A DNA stretch of 64,000 bases from Acidobacteriota bacterium (lineage in GTDB: Bacteria > Acidobacteriota > Terriglobia > Terriglobales > SCQP01). Where the stretch lies: NCBI GenBank assembly GCA_021818955.1, contig JAKASR010000017.1, positions 1 through 64,000 on the forward strand, in the 5' to 3' direction. Numbering within the stretch: position 1 is the stretch's first letter; the number at the start of each line of letters is the position of its first letter. Under the pieces are notes generated by a model. That model worked only from the letters and a program-made list of their open reading frames with translations. It made no database searches and had not been told where the DNA came from. Of this stretch, positions 54,836-63,089 are shown in pieces. The translations under genes were made by a program, and so were the position numbers.

Positions 54836-55975
54836 ATGATAAATAGAATGGCAACCGAAATAAAGACATTCTCGCCCATGCTGGCGATCGCCGACACCTC
54901 GTTGACGGAAGCCGAGATTCAGGCCGCGGTCAATGTGCTGCGCTCCGGCGCGCTGAGGCAAGGTGGGGAGTGTGACGCTTTCGAGGCGGAGTTTGCCGCC
55001 CGGGTGGGCGCGCCTTATGCCGTCTCTAGTGCCAGCGGCACAGCTGCCCTGCATCTGGCATATATGACGTTTCTGCAGCCAGGGGACGAGGTGTTGCTGC
55101 CATCTTTCACCTTCATCGCCACGGGCAGCACGGTGAGCGCCGCGGGAGGACGGCCGGTCTTCTGCGATGTGGATCCGGAAACCTTTCTTCTAGATCTGGC
55201 TGATGCCGAACGTAAGCTGACCCCGCGCACCCGCGCCATCTCGCCCGTGCACCTGTTTGGCAATCCTTGCGATCTAGCGGCAGTTGAGGCGTTTGCAGCC
55301 CAACACCGGCTAAGAATCATCTGGGATGCGGCTCAAGCCCATGGAGCGCGCTGGCAGGGGCGTGAGCTTGGCGGCTGGGACGATTTTGTTGCGTATTCGT
55401 TTTACCCAACCAAAAATCTTTTTGTAGGCGAGGGAGGCATGACTTGCACCCTCAATCCGGAGCTGGCCGAACGAATGCGCTACTTGCGCTCGCATGGCCA
55501 GACGGGCCGGTATCTGCATACCCTGCCGGGCCTGAACTATCGCATGTCCGATGTGGAAGCGGCGATTGGCCGGGCTCAATTGCATCGTTTTGACGCGATG
55601 CTGGCGGCGCGCCGCCGGCATGCGGCGATCCTTCGCGATGGGTTATCCTCCCTGCCGGGACTGCATCTGCAGAAAGTTGTCCCGGGAAACGAGCCGGCGT
55701 GGCATCAGTTTTGTTTTCGCGTTGAGGCCGGCGCCTTTGGCTGCGATCGCAATCAGTTGGCGCAAAAGCTCGCCGATCAAGGCATTGCCACCGCAGTGCA
55801 TTATCCCCGCGGCTTGCACCAACAACCTGTGTTTCGCCAGCTCTATGGCGACTCGTTTTTGCCGGCGACCGAGGCGATAGCGCAAAGTATCCTGGCCGTG
55901 CCGGTGCATCATGGGCTTACTGAACATGACGCCGAACGTATCGTTGAAGCGATTGTGGCTGCACGCACCGGTTGA
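54836..55975 (+). CDS. DegT-family aminotransferase, perosamine-synthase-like
   Basis: 379 aa (375 from the ATG at 54848). PLP enzyme: SASGTAALHLAYMTFLQPGD, VLLPSFTFIATGSTVSAAGG, IIWDAAQAHGARWQG and the PLP lysine in AYSFYPTKNLFVGEGGM. It lies between sulfate-activation genes and the sulfite reductase leader, and a gmd gene occurs on either side. GDP-4-keto-6-deoxymannose amination (GDP-perosamine synthase) fits the gmd neighbours, but other 4-amino sugars are possible. Confidence 0.82.
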   Translation: MINRMATEIKTFSPMLAIADTSLTEAEIQAAVNVLRSGALRQGGECDAFEAEFAARVGAPYAVSSASGTAALHLAYMTFLQPGDEVLLPSFTFIATGSTVSAAGGRPVFCDVDPETFLLDLADAERKLTPRTRAISPVHLFGNPCDLAAVEAFAAQHRLRIIWDAAQAHGARWQGRELGGWDDFVAYSFYPTKNLFVGEGGMTCTLNPELAERMRYLRSHGQTGRYLHTLPGLNYRMSDVEAAIGRAQLHRFDAMLAARRRHAAILRDGLSSLPGLHLQKVVPGNEPAWHQFCFRVEAGAFGCDRNQLAQKLADQGIATAVHYPRGLHQQPVFRQLYGDSFLPATEAIAQSILAVPVHHGLTEHDAERIVEAIVAARTG

Positions 55976-56064
55976 ATTTCATGCAGAATACGGTGCCGTC
56001 CAATCAGACTGCGTGATACTTCCCCTTCGCCGGTCCTTGCCCGTCGGTTGGCAAGAAAATAAGC

Positions 56065-56070
56065 TATAAT
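56065..56070 (+). promoter_or_regulatory. TATAAT -10 element for the sulfite reductase leader
   Basis: Consensus -10 hexamer; a start point near 56077 would place the mRNA end just before the GGAG at 56082-56085 used by the leader ORF. No good -35 hexamer at 16-18 nt (CGTCGG region), so an activator such as a LysR-type sulfur regulator may be needed. Confidence 0.5.
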
Positions 56071-56090
56071 CATAATTTCTCGGAGCCCAA

Positions 56091-56192
56091 GTGAGCCTCG
56101 CTCATCCATTTGGTTTTCGCCGCATGACCCGCCGTTCCGGCTGTTGTCCTTGTCCCAATCCCTATCCGGCGAACTATTTGAGGCGCACCTAA
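56091..56192 (+). CDS. cysteine-rich leader peptide of the sulfite reductase attenuator
   Basis: 33-codon ORF from GTG 56091 to TAA 56190-56192; an in-frame ATG at 56124 would give 22 codons. GGAG at 56082-56085 is 5 nt before the GTG. The peptide contains RRSGCCPCPNPYPANYLRR: three Cys codons (56142, 56145, 56151, all TGT) within four positions, followed by a Pro-rich stretch. No domain is recognisable, and the ORF sits just upstream of a terminator preceding a cysteine-biosynthesis gene, so it is read as an attenuation leader: the ribosome stalls there when Cys-tRNA is scarce. The same principle (Cys-rich uORFs) is known from mycobacteria; this sequence is unrelated as far as I can tell. 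Confidence 0.75.
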   Translation: MSLAHPFGFRRMTRRSGCCPCPNPYPANYLRRT

Positions 56193-56230
56193 CCCGCAGA
56201 AATCATCGGCCCTCATCACCCATCGCCGGA
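56165..56230 (+). promoter_or_regulatory. candidate antiterminator pairing
   Basis: TCCGGCGA at 56165-56172, inside the leader ORF 12 nt after the last Cys codon, is perfectly complementary to TCGCCGGA at 56223-56230, the inner part of the 5' arm of the terminator. Pairing of the two would prevent the terminator hairpin. A ribosome stalled on the Cys codons would leave 56165-56172 free; one finishing at 56190 would mask it. Confidence 0.65.
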
Positions 56231-56252
56231 AAGGTCCGGCGATGGGTTTTTT
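56219..56252 (+). terminator. intrinsic terminator of the attenuator
   Basis: Perfect 12-bp stem: CCCATCGCCGGA (56219-56230), loop AAGG, TCCGGCGATGGG (56235-56246), then six T (56247-56252). It ends 28 nt before the sulfite reductase ATG. Because it lies between the leader ORF and the reductase gene, it is read as regulatory rather than as the terminator of the aminotransferase gene. Confidence 0.85.
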
Positions 56253-56280
56253 GCTTTATGGGCCAAATTCAAAAACACCT

Positions 56281-58530
56281 ATGAAAGTATCCAATCCCGC
56301 ATGGAAAGATCGTCTGTCGGAGCGCTTGCCGGAAAATCTGGCGCGCGAAGTGGACATCTTCGAGGCCGAGATCGGCTTGCGCAAGCAGGGCAAGCTGGAT
56401 GAAAAATTGTTTGCCGAAACCCGCCTGCGCCGCGGCGTCTATGGCCAGCGCTACGACAATGGCCAACGCAGCGACGGCCGCGTCCTGCGCCGCCTGCCCT
56501 ACCCGGAACACCCCAGCAAAGGTCCGAATACGCTCTGGGATGCTCCCGGCATGCAGCGCATCAAAGTGCCGGGGGGCGGTTTAAGTGCGGCGCAACTGGA
56601 AACCATCGCCGAGCTGGCGGAGGAATACTCCGACGGAATCGCCCATATCACCACCCGTCAGGACTTCCAACTCCATTACGTGCACATCGAAAACACGCCC
56701 AGCGTGATGCGCCGTCTCGCCGCCGTGGGCATCACCACCCGCGAGGCTTGCGGCAACGCCGTTCGCAATGTCACCGCCTGTCCTTATGCCGGCGTCTGCC
56801 CGGATGAGGCGTTTGATGTCTCCCCCTATGCCACCCGCCTGGCCTGGCATCTAATGGGCCATCCCGATTGCCAGGATTTTGGCCGCAAGTTCAAACCCGC
56901 CTTTAGCGGCTGCGGCAATCATGCCTGCGGTCTTGCCAAAATCCACGATCTCGGCTTGGTGGCGGTTACCCGCGAGGAAAATGGCGTTCTCCAGCGCGGC
57001 TTTCAAATGTATGTCGGCGGCGGCCTGGGACCGGTCCCGTATCAGGCCCAGTTGTTCAGCGATTTCATTCCGGTGGCCGAACTGCTGCCGATGGCCCAAG
57101 CCATTGGGCGCGTTTACGCCCGCCTGGGAGAAAAGAAAAATCGCAACCGGGCGCGGCTGAAATTCCTGTTGCATGACCTTGGTCTGGAAAAGTTTCGCGA
57201 CTTGGTTTTCGCCGAGCGCCAGCGGCTGGAACCAGACCCGCGCTGGACCGATTACCTCGCCGCGGCGGAACAAAACCAGGAGGCTGCGCTGCGGCCGGCA
57301 GGCGAGTTGTCCCCCTCCGGTTCAGAAAAATTCGAGCGCTGGCTGCGTGCCAATACCCGTGCGCAGAAGCAACCCGGATACGCCGCCGTAACCATCAAGC
57401 TGCCGCTGGGCGACATTACCGCCCGGCAACTACGCCAGTTGGCGGACATGGTCCGCCGCTATACCTGCGAAACCGTGCGCACTACCGTCGAGCAGAATTT
57501 TGTCATCCGCTGGGTCAGCCGCGGCGATCTGCCCGCGCTGTATGCCGAACTCGAAGCCGCCCATCTGGCCGAACCCGGCGCCGGCGGCATCGCGGATATT
57601 GTCAGTTGCCCTGGCACCGACACCTGCAAGCTCGGCATCTCCTCCTCGCGCGGCCTGGCGGCGGAACTGCGCCGGCAGTTCGCCCAGGGCGCGCTAGATG
57701 ACCTCGATGAAGCCACCCGCAAGCTGCGCATAAAAATCAGCGGCTGCTTCAATAGCTGCGGCCAGCATCACATCGCCGATCTGGGATTTTACGGGGTCAG
57801 CCGCAAAGCCGCCGGCCAGGCGGCGCCGCATTTCCAGGTCGTGCTGGGCGGCGAATGGGAAGATAACGCCGGCGCTTATGGATTGCCCATCGCCGCCGTT
57901 CCTGCCAAGCACATCCCCGAAGTCGTGCGCCGCCTCACCCGCCGATTTCAAGCCGATCGCCAGCCCGGGCAAAGCTTTCGCGGCTTTGTCCAAAGCCTCG
58001 GCCGGTCGGAACTGAAAGCCCTGCTGGAAGATCTGACTCGCGTTCCCGCCGGCGACGCCTCTTTCCTCAGCGATTGGGGCGATCCGCGGGTGTATAGCCT
58101 CGAAGACATGGGCGTGGGCGAGTGCGCCGGCGAGGTGATTTCCCCGGTGGAGTTTGATCTGGCCGCCGCCGAACGCCAGGTCTTCGAGGCGCAGCTGGCG
58201 CTCGAGCGCCAGCAACCCCAGGCGGCCGGCCAGATGGCTTATCGCGCCATGCTGCAGGGAGCCAAGGGACTGGTGAAGCTAAACCACAATCCCGGAGACG
58301 ATCCGGCGCGCATCGTTGCCGAGTTCCGCGCCCAGTATTTTGACACGCGGCTGTTTTTCGATCCCTTCGTCGGCGGCCAGTTCGCTCAATACTTGTTCGC
58401 CGCGCATGCCAGCCCGGATCGGGCGCACGATGCGGCTTCGGCCGGAACCCTCATCCGCGAAGCGCAGCTATTTATTGACGCCTGCCACGGCTGCTACAAC
58501 CGCCTATCCGCCGAGCCGGTCGAGGCATAA
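56281..58530 (+). CDS. siroheme-dependent sulfite (or nitrite) reductase with C-terminal extension
   Basis: 749 aa. Reduces sulfite to sulfide (six electrons), assimilatory type. Two ferredoxin-like/siroheme repeats: TTRQDFQLHYVHIENTP and NVTACPYAGVCPDEAFD in the first half; SCPGTDTCKLGISSSRG (about 441) and ISGCFNSCGQHHIADLGFYG (about 486) provide the C-x5-C and C-x3-C ligands for the Fe4S4-siroheme. After about residue 630 there is an extra helical region (AQLALERQQPQAAGQMAYRA) of HEPN-like look. Start ATG 56281; the longer frame starts inside the terminator. The Cys attenuator upstream supports a role in cysteine synthesis rather than nitrite reduction. Confidence 0.88.
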   Translation: MKVSNPAWKDRLSERLPENLAREVDIFEAEIGLRKQGKLDEKLFAETRLRRGVYGQRYDNGQRSDGRVLRRLPYPEHPSKGPNTLWDAPGMQRIKVPGGGLSAAQLETIAELAEEYSDGIAHITTRQDFQLHYVHIENTPSVMRRLAAVGITTREACGNAVRNVTACPYAGVCPDEAFDVSPYATRLAWHLMGHPDCQDFGRKFKPAFSGCGNHACGLAKIHDLGLVAVTREENGVLQRGFQMYVGGGLGPVPYQAQLFSDFIPVAELLPMAQAIGRVYARLGEKKNRNRARLKFLLHDLGLEKFRDLVFAERQRLEPDPRWTDYLAAAEQNQEAALRPAGELSPSGSEKFERWLRANTRAQKQPGYAAVTIKLPLGDITARQLRQLADMVRRYTCETVRTTVEQNFVIRWVSRGDLPALYAELEAAHLAEPGAGGIADIVSCPGTDTCKLGISSSRGLAAELRRQFAQGALDDLDEATRKLRIKISGCFNSCGQHHIADLGFYGVSRKAAGQAAPHFQVVLGGEWEDNAGAYGLPIAAVPAKHIPEVVRRLTRRFQADRQPGQSFRGFVQSLGRSELKALLEDLTRVPAGDASFLSDWGDPRVYSLEDMGVGECAGEVISPVEFDLAAAERQVFEAQLALERQQPQAAGQMAYRAMLQGAKGLVKLNHNPGDDPARIVAEFRAQYFDTRLFFDPFVGGQFAQYLFAAHASPDRAHDAASAGTLIREAQLFIDACHGCYNRLSAEPVEA

Positions 58531-58581
58531 CGGAAATCGAGAGCACCTACGCGCCCGACAGAATGGCCGAAAATTTCAAAT

Positions 58582-59148
58582 ATGGAACTCGAACATCTCG
58601 CCTTCAAGCTTTTCATCGCCCCCCCGCCCGAGGCGACCGTTGCCGCCCTGGTGCCGGTGTTTCATTCCTGGATTACGGCAGGTTCAGCAGAAGAATTGCT
58701 GATCGATGTTGCCGATTATCGCCATGTTCCCGAAGGGCCGGGCGTGGTGCTGATCGGATTCCGGGCCGACTATAGCCTGGATCATAGCGGCGGCCGCTGG
58801 GGAATCCGGTACTACCGCAAAGCGCCGCTTGCGGGCGGCAATCTCGATCGCTTGTTGCATGCCGCGCGCGCCACGCTAAACGCCTGCCGGCGGCTGCAAG
58901 CAGACTCGCGACTGTCAGGTGGCATACGTCTCGATGGCCATGAGTTCGAAATCCAGGTATGTGACCGCCTGCTCGCGCCCAATACCGCCTCCGCGCAGCA
59001 GGAGTTCACTGCCGAGTTGGCTCCCTTCCTCGAGCGATTCCTCCGGGGTGGCCCCTATCGGTTAACTTACGACAACGATCCCCGCAGCCTGCTCGCTACC
59101 CGCGTTACTTCCGAGTATATTTTTGAACTTGATCACTCTCTCTCGTAA
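58582..59148 (+). CDS. conserved small protein downstream of sulfite reductase, unknown function
   Basis: 188 aa, soluble, no signal peptide or membrane segment. Features: MELEHLAFKLFIAPPPEAT, FHSWITAGSAEELLIDVADY, GPGVVLIGFRADYSLDHSGG, RWGIRYYRKAPLAGG. Reads as a mixed alpha/beta protein; I recognise no catalytic motif and only one Cys-containing segment (EIQVCDRLLAPN). It starts 51 nt after the reductase, so it is likely co-transcribed and under the same attenuator. Could be an electron-transfer accessory or a siroheme-related factor, but this is a guess. Confidence 0.7.
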   Translation: MELEHLAFKLFIAPPPEATVAALVPVFHSWITAGSAEELLIDVADYRHVPEGPGVVLIGFRADYSLDHSGGRWGIRYYRKAPLAGGNLDRLLHAARATLNACRRLQADSRLSGGIRLDGHEFEIQVCDRLLAPNTASAQQEFTAELAPFLERFLRGGPYRLTYDNDPRSLLATRVTSEYIFELDHSLS

Positions 59149-59631
59149 ATTACTCTGCCTATGCCATGGGCTCCGCCGGGGACAAGGTTGACTTGAAATC
59201 CAATGCCGGGTCTGCTTCAAGATGCAATAGAGCGTAATCAACAAGGTATGCGCGGCGGCAATGATGGCTCTGTTTTTTGCCTCGGCGAGCCGCAAATCGG
59301 CGGTGCCCGAAAAGTATGTGTTCCGCTTAGGAGAAGCGGCTCAGGCTGCCTGGCACAACGCACGTTAAGCCACGGCGCACCGTAGCAGGACGCCCAGTCG
59401 TCGAATAAAGATGAACGAAACGGCGCAACGATCCCCTCAGGGATTCCTCCGCCCCTGCGGCGAATCGGGCGTAACGGGTGATTAGCTGGACTCCGCTGTT
59501 TAGCGGCAAGTATAAGCATCGGAGCTTGATGGACATTTTGTCCACACATGCTCCAATAGAAATAGACGCGCTCACCGCCTTTGCAGCTACACTGATGCGG
59601 GGTTTTTCAGCAGCCTTGCAGGTAATCATCA
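59149..59631 (-). pseudogene. gene-free stretch with remnant of an IS110-family transposase
   Basis: 483 bp without an intact gene. On the minus strand at about 59160-59330 a short frame reads LRLAEAKNRAIIAAAHTLLI then TLYCILK, which resembles the C-terminus of IS110/IS116 transposases (RRGKKRAIVAVAHSLL type). It is preceded by a stop and by sequence in other frames, so only a decayed tail remains. No inverted repeats or intact ends are visible. Plus-strand frames here look random. Confidence 0.45.
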
Positions 59632-60645
59632 ATGACTTCCAAACCCAAAAACGCGTTAATTACTGGCATCACTGGCCAGGATGGCTCGTATCTGGCCGAA
59701 TTGCTGCTGTCGAAAGGCTATGAAGTTCACGGGGTAGTGCGCCGGGTGGCGATGGAAAGCCCGGAAGCGCGACTGCAACGTATTCTGCCCCTGCTCTCCC
59801 GCATCAAACTGCATGCGGCCTCGCTTGAAAGCTATCCCAGTTTATTCACCATCGTGGCCAAGGTTAAGCCCGAGGAATGTTATCACCTTGCGGCGCAGAG
59901 CTTTGTCAGCTACTCATTCGAAGACGAATTCTCAACCCTGAACACCAATATCAACGGCACGCATTATCTGCTCTCGGCGGTGAAGAACGCCGCGCCTGAC
60001 TGCCGTTTTTATTTTGCCGGTTCCAGCGAAATGTTCGGCAAGGTGCGGCAATCGCCCCAAGACGAGCAAACGCCGTTTCATCCGCGTTCCGCCTATGGAA
60101 TTTCCAAGGTGGCCGGCTACGATCTCACGCGTAATTATCGCGAAGCGTATAACATTTACGCCTGCGCCGGCATTTTATTCAACCACGAATCGCCGCGCCG
60201 CGGGTTGGAGTTCGTCACCCGCAAAATCACCGCCGCGGTGGGCCGGATTCGCGCCGGGCAGCAGAAGGAATTGCGCCTGGGCAATCTCGACGCGCGGCGC
60301 GACTGGGGCCATGCCCGCGATTACGTCGAGGCGATGTGGCGCATGCTGCAACAACCGGCGCCGGATGATTATGTCATCGCCACAGGTGAAACTCACTCGG
60401 TGCGCGATTTCGCGGATAAAGCCTTTTCGGCGGCCGGCCTGAACTATCAGGATTACGTCGTTAGCGACCCGGAATTTTATCGCCCAGCGGAGGTCGACCT
60501 GTTACTGGGCGATGCTTCGAAAGCCCACCAGGTATTGGGCTGGAAACCGGCCAGCAGCTTCGATGACCTGGTTGAAGAAATGGTCAACGGCGACCTGCAC
60601 TTGGCTCGCGCCACCCATTAGTCCTGAAGATGAAGATAGGGTTAT
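59620..60645 (+). repeat. second copy of the 1-kb gmd direct repeat
   Basis: Matches 50662-51688 at nearly every base, same orientation. Homology starts at AGGTAATCATC before the ATG and fades after the CTGAAGAT motif beyond the stop. It joins decayed sequence on both sides, so this copy is probably the inserted one. Confidence 0.85.
59632..60621 (+). CDS. gmd: GDP-mannose 4,6-dehydratase (copy 2)
   Basis: 329 aa, intact, about eight substitutions relative to copy 1 plus a different C-terminal end (ARATH against AHAAHQP). Differences are conservative and include residues 3 and 7 and a Thr/Ser in VRQSPQDEQ. Cofactor and catalytic motifs are unchanged, so it should be active. Having two intact copies suggests recent duplication with retained purifying selection or ongoing gene conversion. 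Confidence 0.9.
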   Translation: MTSKPKNALITGITGQDGSYLAELLLSKGYEVHGVVRRVAMESPEARLQRILPLLSRIKLHAASLESYPSLFTIVAKVKPEECYHLAAQSFVSYSFEDEFSTLNTNINGTHYLLSAVKNAAPDCRFYFAGSSEMFGKVRQSPQDEQTPFHPRSAYGISKVAGYDLTRNYREAYNIYACAGILFNHESPRRGLEFVTRKITAAVGRIRAGQQKELRLGNLDARRDWGHARDYVEAMWRMLQQPAPDDYVIATGETHSVRDFADKAFSAAGLNYQDYVVSDPEFYRPAEVDLLLGDASKAHQVLGWKPASSFDDLVEEMVNGDLHLARATH

Positions 60646-60742
60646 GAAGGGGCATGAAACGTGGTGAATCGTATCCTTTCAGCAAGTCTGCGTCGGGGCG
60701 AGTTAACGCGCGAAAATTTGACTGCTTCGGCGTGCCGGTGAA

Positions 60743-60930
60743 GAGGATGCGATGTGCCTTATTGACGGAAAACGCCACAGGGTCGAAGTAACCACCGAGC
60801 CGTTCGCTCAGTTCTTCATGTTCTGAATGGAGGGCATCGGCGAGGGCGTCCAGCAAGTTGTAGTTTCCGGGAATTCCGCCGCAGTCTTCTGGCGGACAGG
60901 CAAGTTGGCCTGCCATGCAGACGGAGACCG
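60743..60930 (-). pseudogene. remnant of a plasmid pRiA4b ORF-3-like protein
   Basis: On the minus strand a frame reads CMAGQLACPPEDCGGIPGNY, then LLDALADALHSEHEELSERLGGYFDPVAF. This matches the C-terminal signature of the pRiA4b ORF-3 family (ACPPEDCGG, then HPEH, GGDFDPEAF). The N-terminal part (IWR-type motif, MGW...HLH) is missing in this frame and only a scrambled stretch lies upstream. The family often travels with IS elements. Broken gene. Confidence 0.55.
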
Positions 60931-61648
60931 TGCGCGCGGCTGCCGTCGCGCATGACGTTGACGAAGCCCAACCCACTTGTTAGCTTGCTTTGGCCGGCGA
61001 TGAAGGTGCGGAAATCGTCGCCGCAGCTTTCCGCGAGCGCAGGGATCCATTGGGAGCGGATGGTTACCAGCCGCAGTTTCTGGTGCTCATGCTTTTGAAG
61101 ATTAAGATGGTAGATTTTCGGGGACTTGGCCTTTACCGCCTCCGGGCCGAGACGTTCCAAGACGATACCCGCGGCATCAAGCTCCCTGACGGTCTTCCAG
61201 ATGCGCGGGTCGATGCGAATGGCGATTGTGACCGGCGCATTGCCATCCGGGTGGGACGGCATTTGAATGACCTGGGCATCGCCTGGCTGGAAGAGCCGGC
61301 ACACAGGTTTTCGGAGGGTATGCGAGCGTGGGCCAAGCGCCGGCGCGTTGGGCGGCCAACTGGCGCCGCCGGTTAACTGGCAGTATCCTCTTGGCTAGGC
61401 ATCGGAGTGGGGATTGATGCCGTCAGCCATGAAGCAGTCCCTCTTCAAGCAGATCACTGCACTCTCTCCTGGTTGCGGCGAAGCCAGCCACCCCGTTACG
61501 GGCATAAAAAAAGCCATGTAGCGCAACTTTATTGCCGAAGCCAGGTGCTTGATCGGCTTCGGAAATTGCCGTCCAGGTCCCGCCAGTCGCGTCTTGCCGG
61601 TAGTAATTTGCCGTTTCGGCATTTCATATAGCCGGCCGCGCACGCGCC
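60931..61648. other. decayed intergenic region
   Basis: About 700 bp with no intact gene. A minus-strand open frame (61304 to 60816, GTG start) contains VTIAIRIDPRIWKTVRELDA and looks partly coding-like, but I cannot assign it and its 3' half overlaps the pRiA4b-like remnant in another frame. From about 61380 to 61650 nothing recognisable is seen in either strand. Confidence 0.4.
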
Positions 61649-62587
61649 ATGCGCGGCGCCCAGCGTTTCGGCCGGTTTCAAGGCCGCGCCGCCAGCACGC
61701 CGCCGTCAGGTCCGCCGCCGCCATGGGTGTTGAACACCATGGGCTATTACGATTGGCGCGATATTCCCAACTATTGGGAATATGCCCATCGCTTTACCCT
61801 CTGCGACCATTTCTTTTCTTCGCTGATGGGTCCGAGCGAGCCCAACCACCTCTACACCGTGGCGGCGCAGTCCGGCGGATTGGTCAACAATCCACCGCCG
61901 GGGATCGCCCAGCAGCCGGGGGTGTATAGTTTTCCGACGCTGGCGCAGATGCTGCAGCATGCGCGCGTGAGCTGGAAATATTACGACGAACTGCGGCCTC
62001 AGCAGCACACTTTATGGAATCCACTGCCCGGCTTTGTCGCCTTTCAGCATAATCCGCGGCTGATGTCTCACCTGGTCAGCCTGGGTGCGTTTTATTCCGA
62101 CCTGCACCGCCATTCCCTGCCGCAGGTGGCTTGGATTGTGCCCGAACCGTTCAACAGCGAGCATCCGCCAAGCGATACGGTGCAGGGCATGTGGCATATC
62201 ACCCATCTGATTAATGCCGTCATGGCCAGCCCCTATTGGAAAGATACGCTGATCGTGCTGACCTGGGACGATTACGGCGGATTTTACGATCATGTGCCTC
62301 CGCCCGCGGTGGACCGCTACGGCTATGGCCCGCGCGTTCCTACACTGCTCATCTCGCCCTACTCCCGCGCCGGCAAGGTCTGCCATGCCCATTTCGATTT
62401 CACCTCGCCTTTAAAGCTGATCGAGCGGCGTTTTGGCCTGCCTGCGCTCACCCGCCGCGATGCCCGCGCGCTGGATATGCGGAGTTGTTTCAACTTCCGC
62501 CAAACGCCGTTGCCGCCGCTAGAGATTACGCCCGCGACGCGATTTCATTTTCAACGCTGGGTGCAGCCGCCCGTAAGCGCGCCTTAA
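61649..62587 (+). pseudogene. N-terminally truncated phospholipase-C-family phosphoesterase
   Basis: Homology to the bacterial phosphoesterase/acid-phosphatase/phospholipase C family starts at [20 protein letters not shown] (about 61733) and continues to the end: [54 protein letters not shown] and [17 protein letters not shown]. The N-terminal third, with the signal peptide and the ENRSFD metal/nucleophile motif, is missing; the residues before NTMGY are a low-complexity Pro/Ser-rich run from unrelated sequence. The deletion removes essential catalytic residues, so it is most likely inactive. Confidence 0.72.
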
Positions 62588-62803
62588 GTAGCGTAAGCGA
62601 CCGCGAGCCGGGATGGAGCCACCGTAGCGCGCAGGATCAGGATGCTACTCTGCACTCTACCGGTACGAACTTCATCGGTACGAACCTCGGTTCCGGATTG
62701 GAGCGATACCGGTTCGGCTTTCGAAAACGCGAGCACGACCGAAGCCGCCAGTGGTTAACGGCGTACACAGGAGTACGCGTTACTTGGATTCCGTACGGAT
62801 CGG

Positions 62804-63060
62804 AATTCTAGAGTTTCGGGAAAAGCTGGCCAGCTACCTGTTGGCATCGGATGCACCCCGTGGCCATCACTCGGCACGGCGAAACCGTCGGTTATTATCT
62901 GCCGGTACGCCGCAAACGGAGCCAAAGCGAGCGGTTTACATTGCGCCAAGCCGCCGCGCGTTGGGAAGAGCTGTTGGGGGCGGAAGTGATGCCGCCAAAG
63001 CGACTGGTCCTCGAGGTGAATTTGAATAGCGGATCGATTTGGGGCGTTCGCTCCACCTAA
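62804..63060 (+). pseudogene. frameshifted Phd/YefM-type antitoxin
   Basis: A first frame reads ILEFREKLASYLLASD (about 62807-62854), the DNA-binding start of Phd/YefM antitoxins; the continuation HPVAITRHGETVGYYLPVRR and RWEELLGAEV is in the next frame (62854-63060). A single-base indel near 62850-62858 separates them. No toxin gene (RelE, Doc, PIN) follows; next is the helicase gene. Could be a sequencing indel, in which case a 75-80 aa antitoxin would be intact. Confidence 0.6.
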
Positions 63061-63089
63061 GCCTTTGCCCTACCTCCGCATGAGCCTCC

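Noticed and set aside
56219-56252. Hairpin read as the terminator of the aminotransferase gene ending at 55975
   Set aside because: A TATAAT box and a ribosome-binding site with a Cys-rich ORF lie between the gene and the hairpin, and the hairpin can be disrupted by a leader segment; attenuation explains all parts.
60816-61304. Minus-strand 162-codon frame as a full gene
   Set aside because: Its 3' half overlaps a better-supported pRiA4b ORF-3-like frame and turns Arg-rich; at best the first 90 codons are a remnant.
61395-61724. Minus-strand 109-codon open frame
   Set aside because: No recognisable motif, Arg-rich, no ribosome-binding site; it spans the deletion junction upstream of the truncated phosphoesterase.
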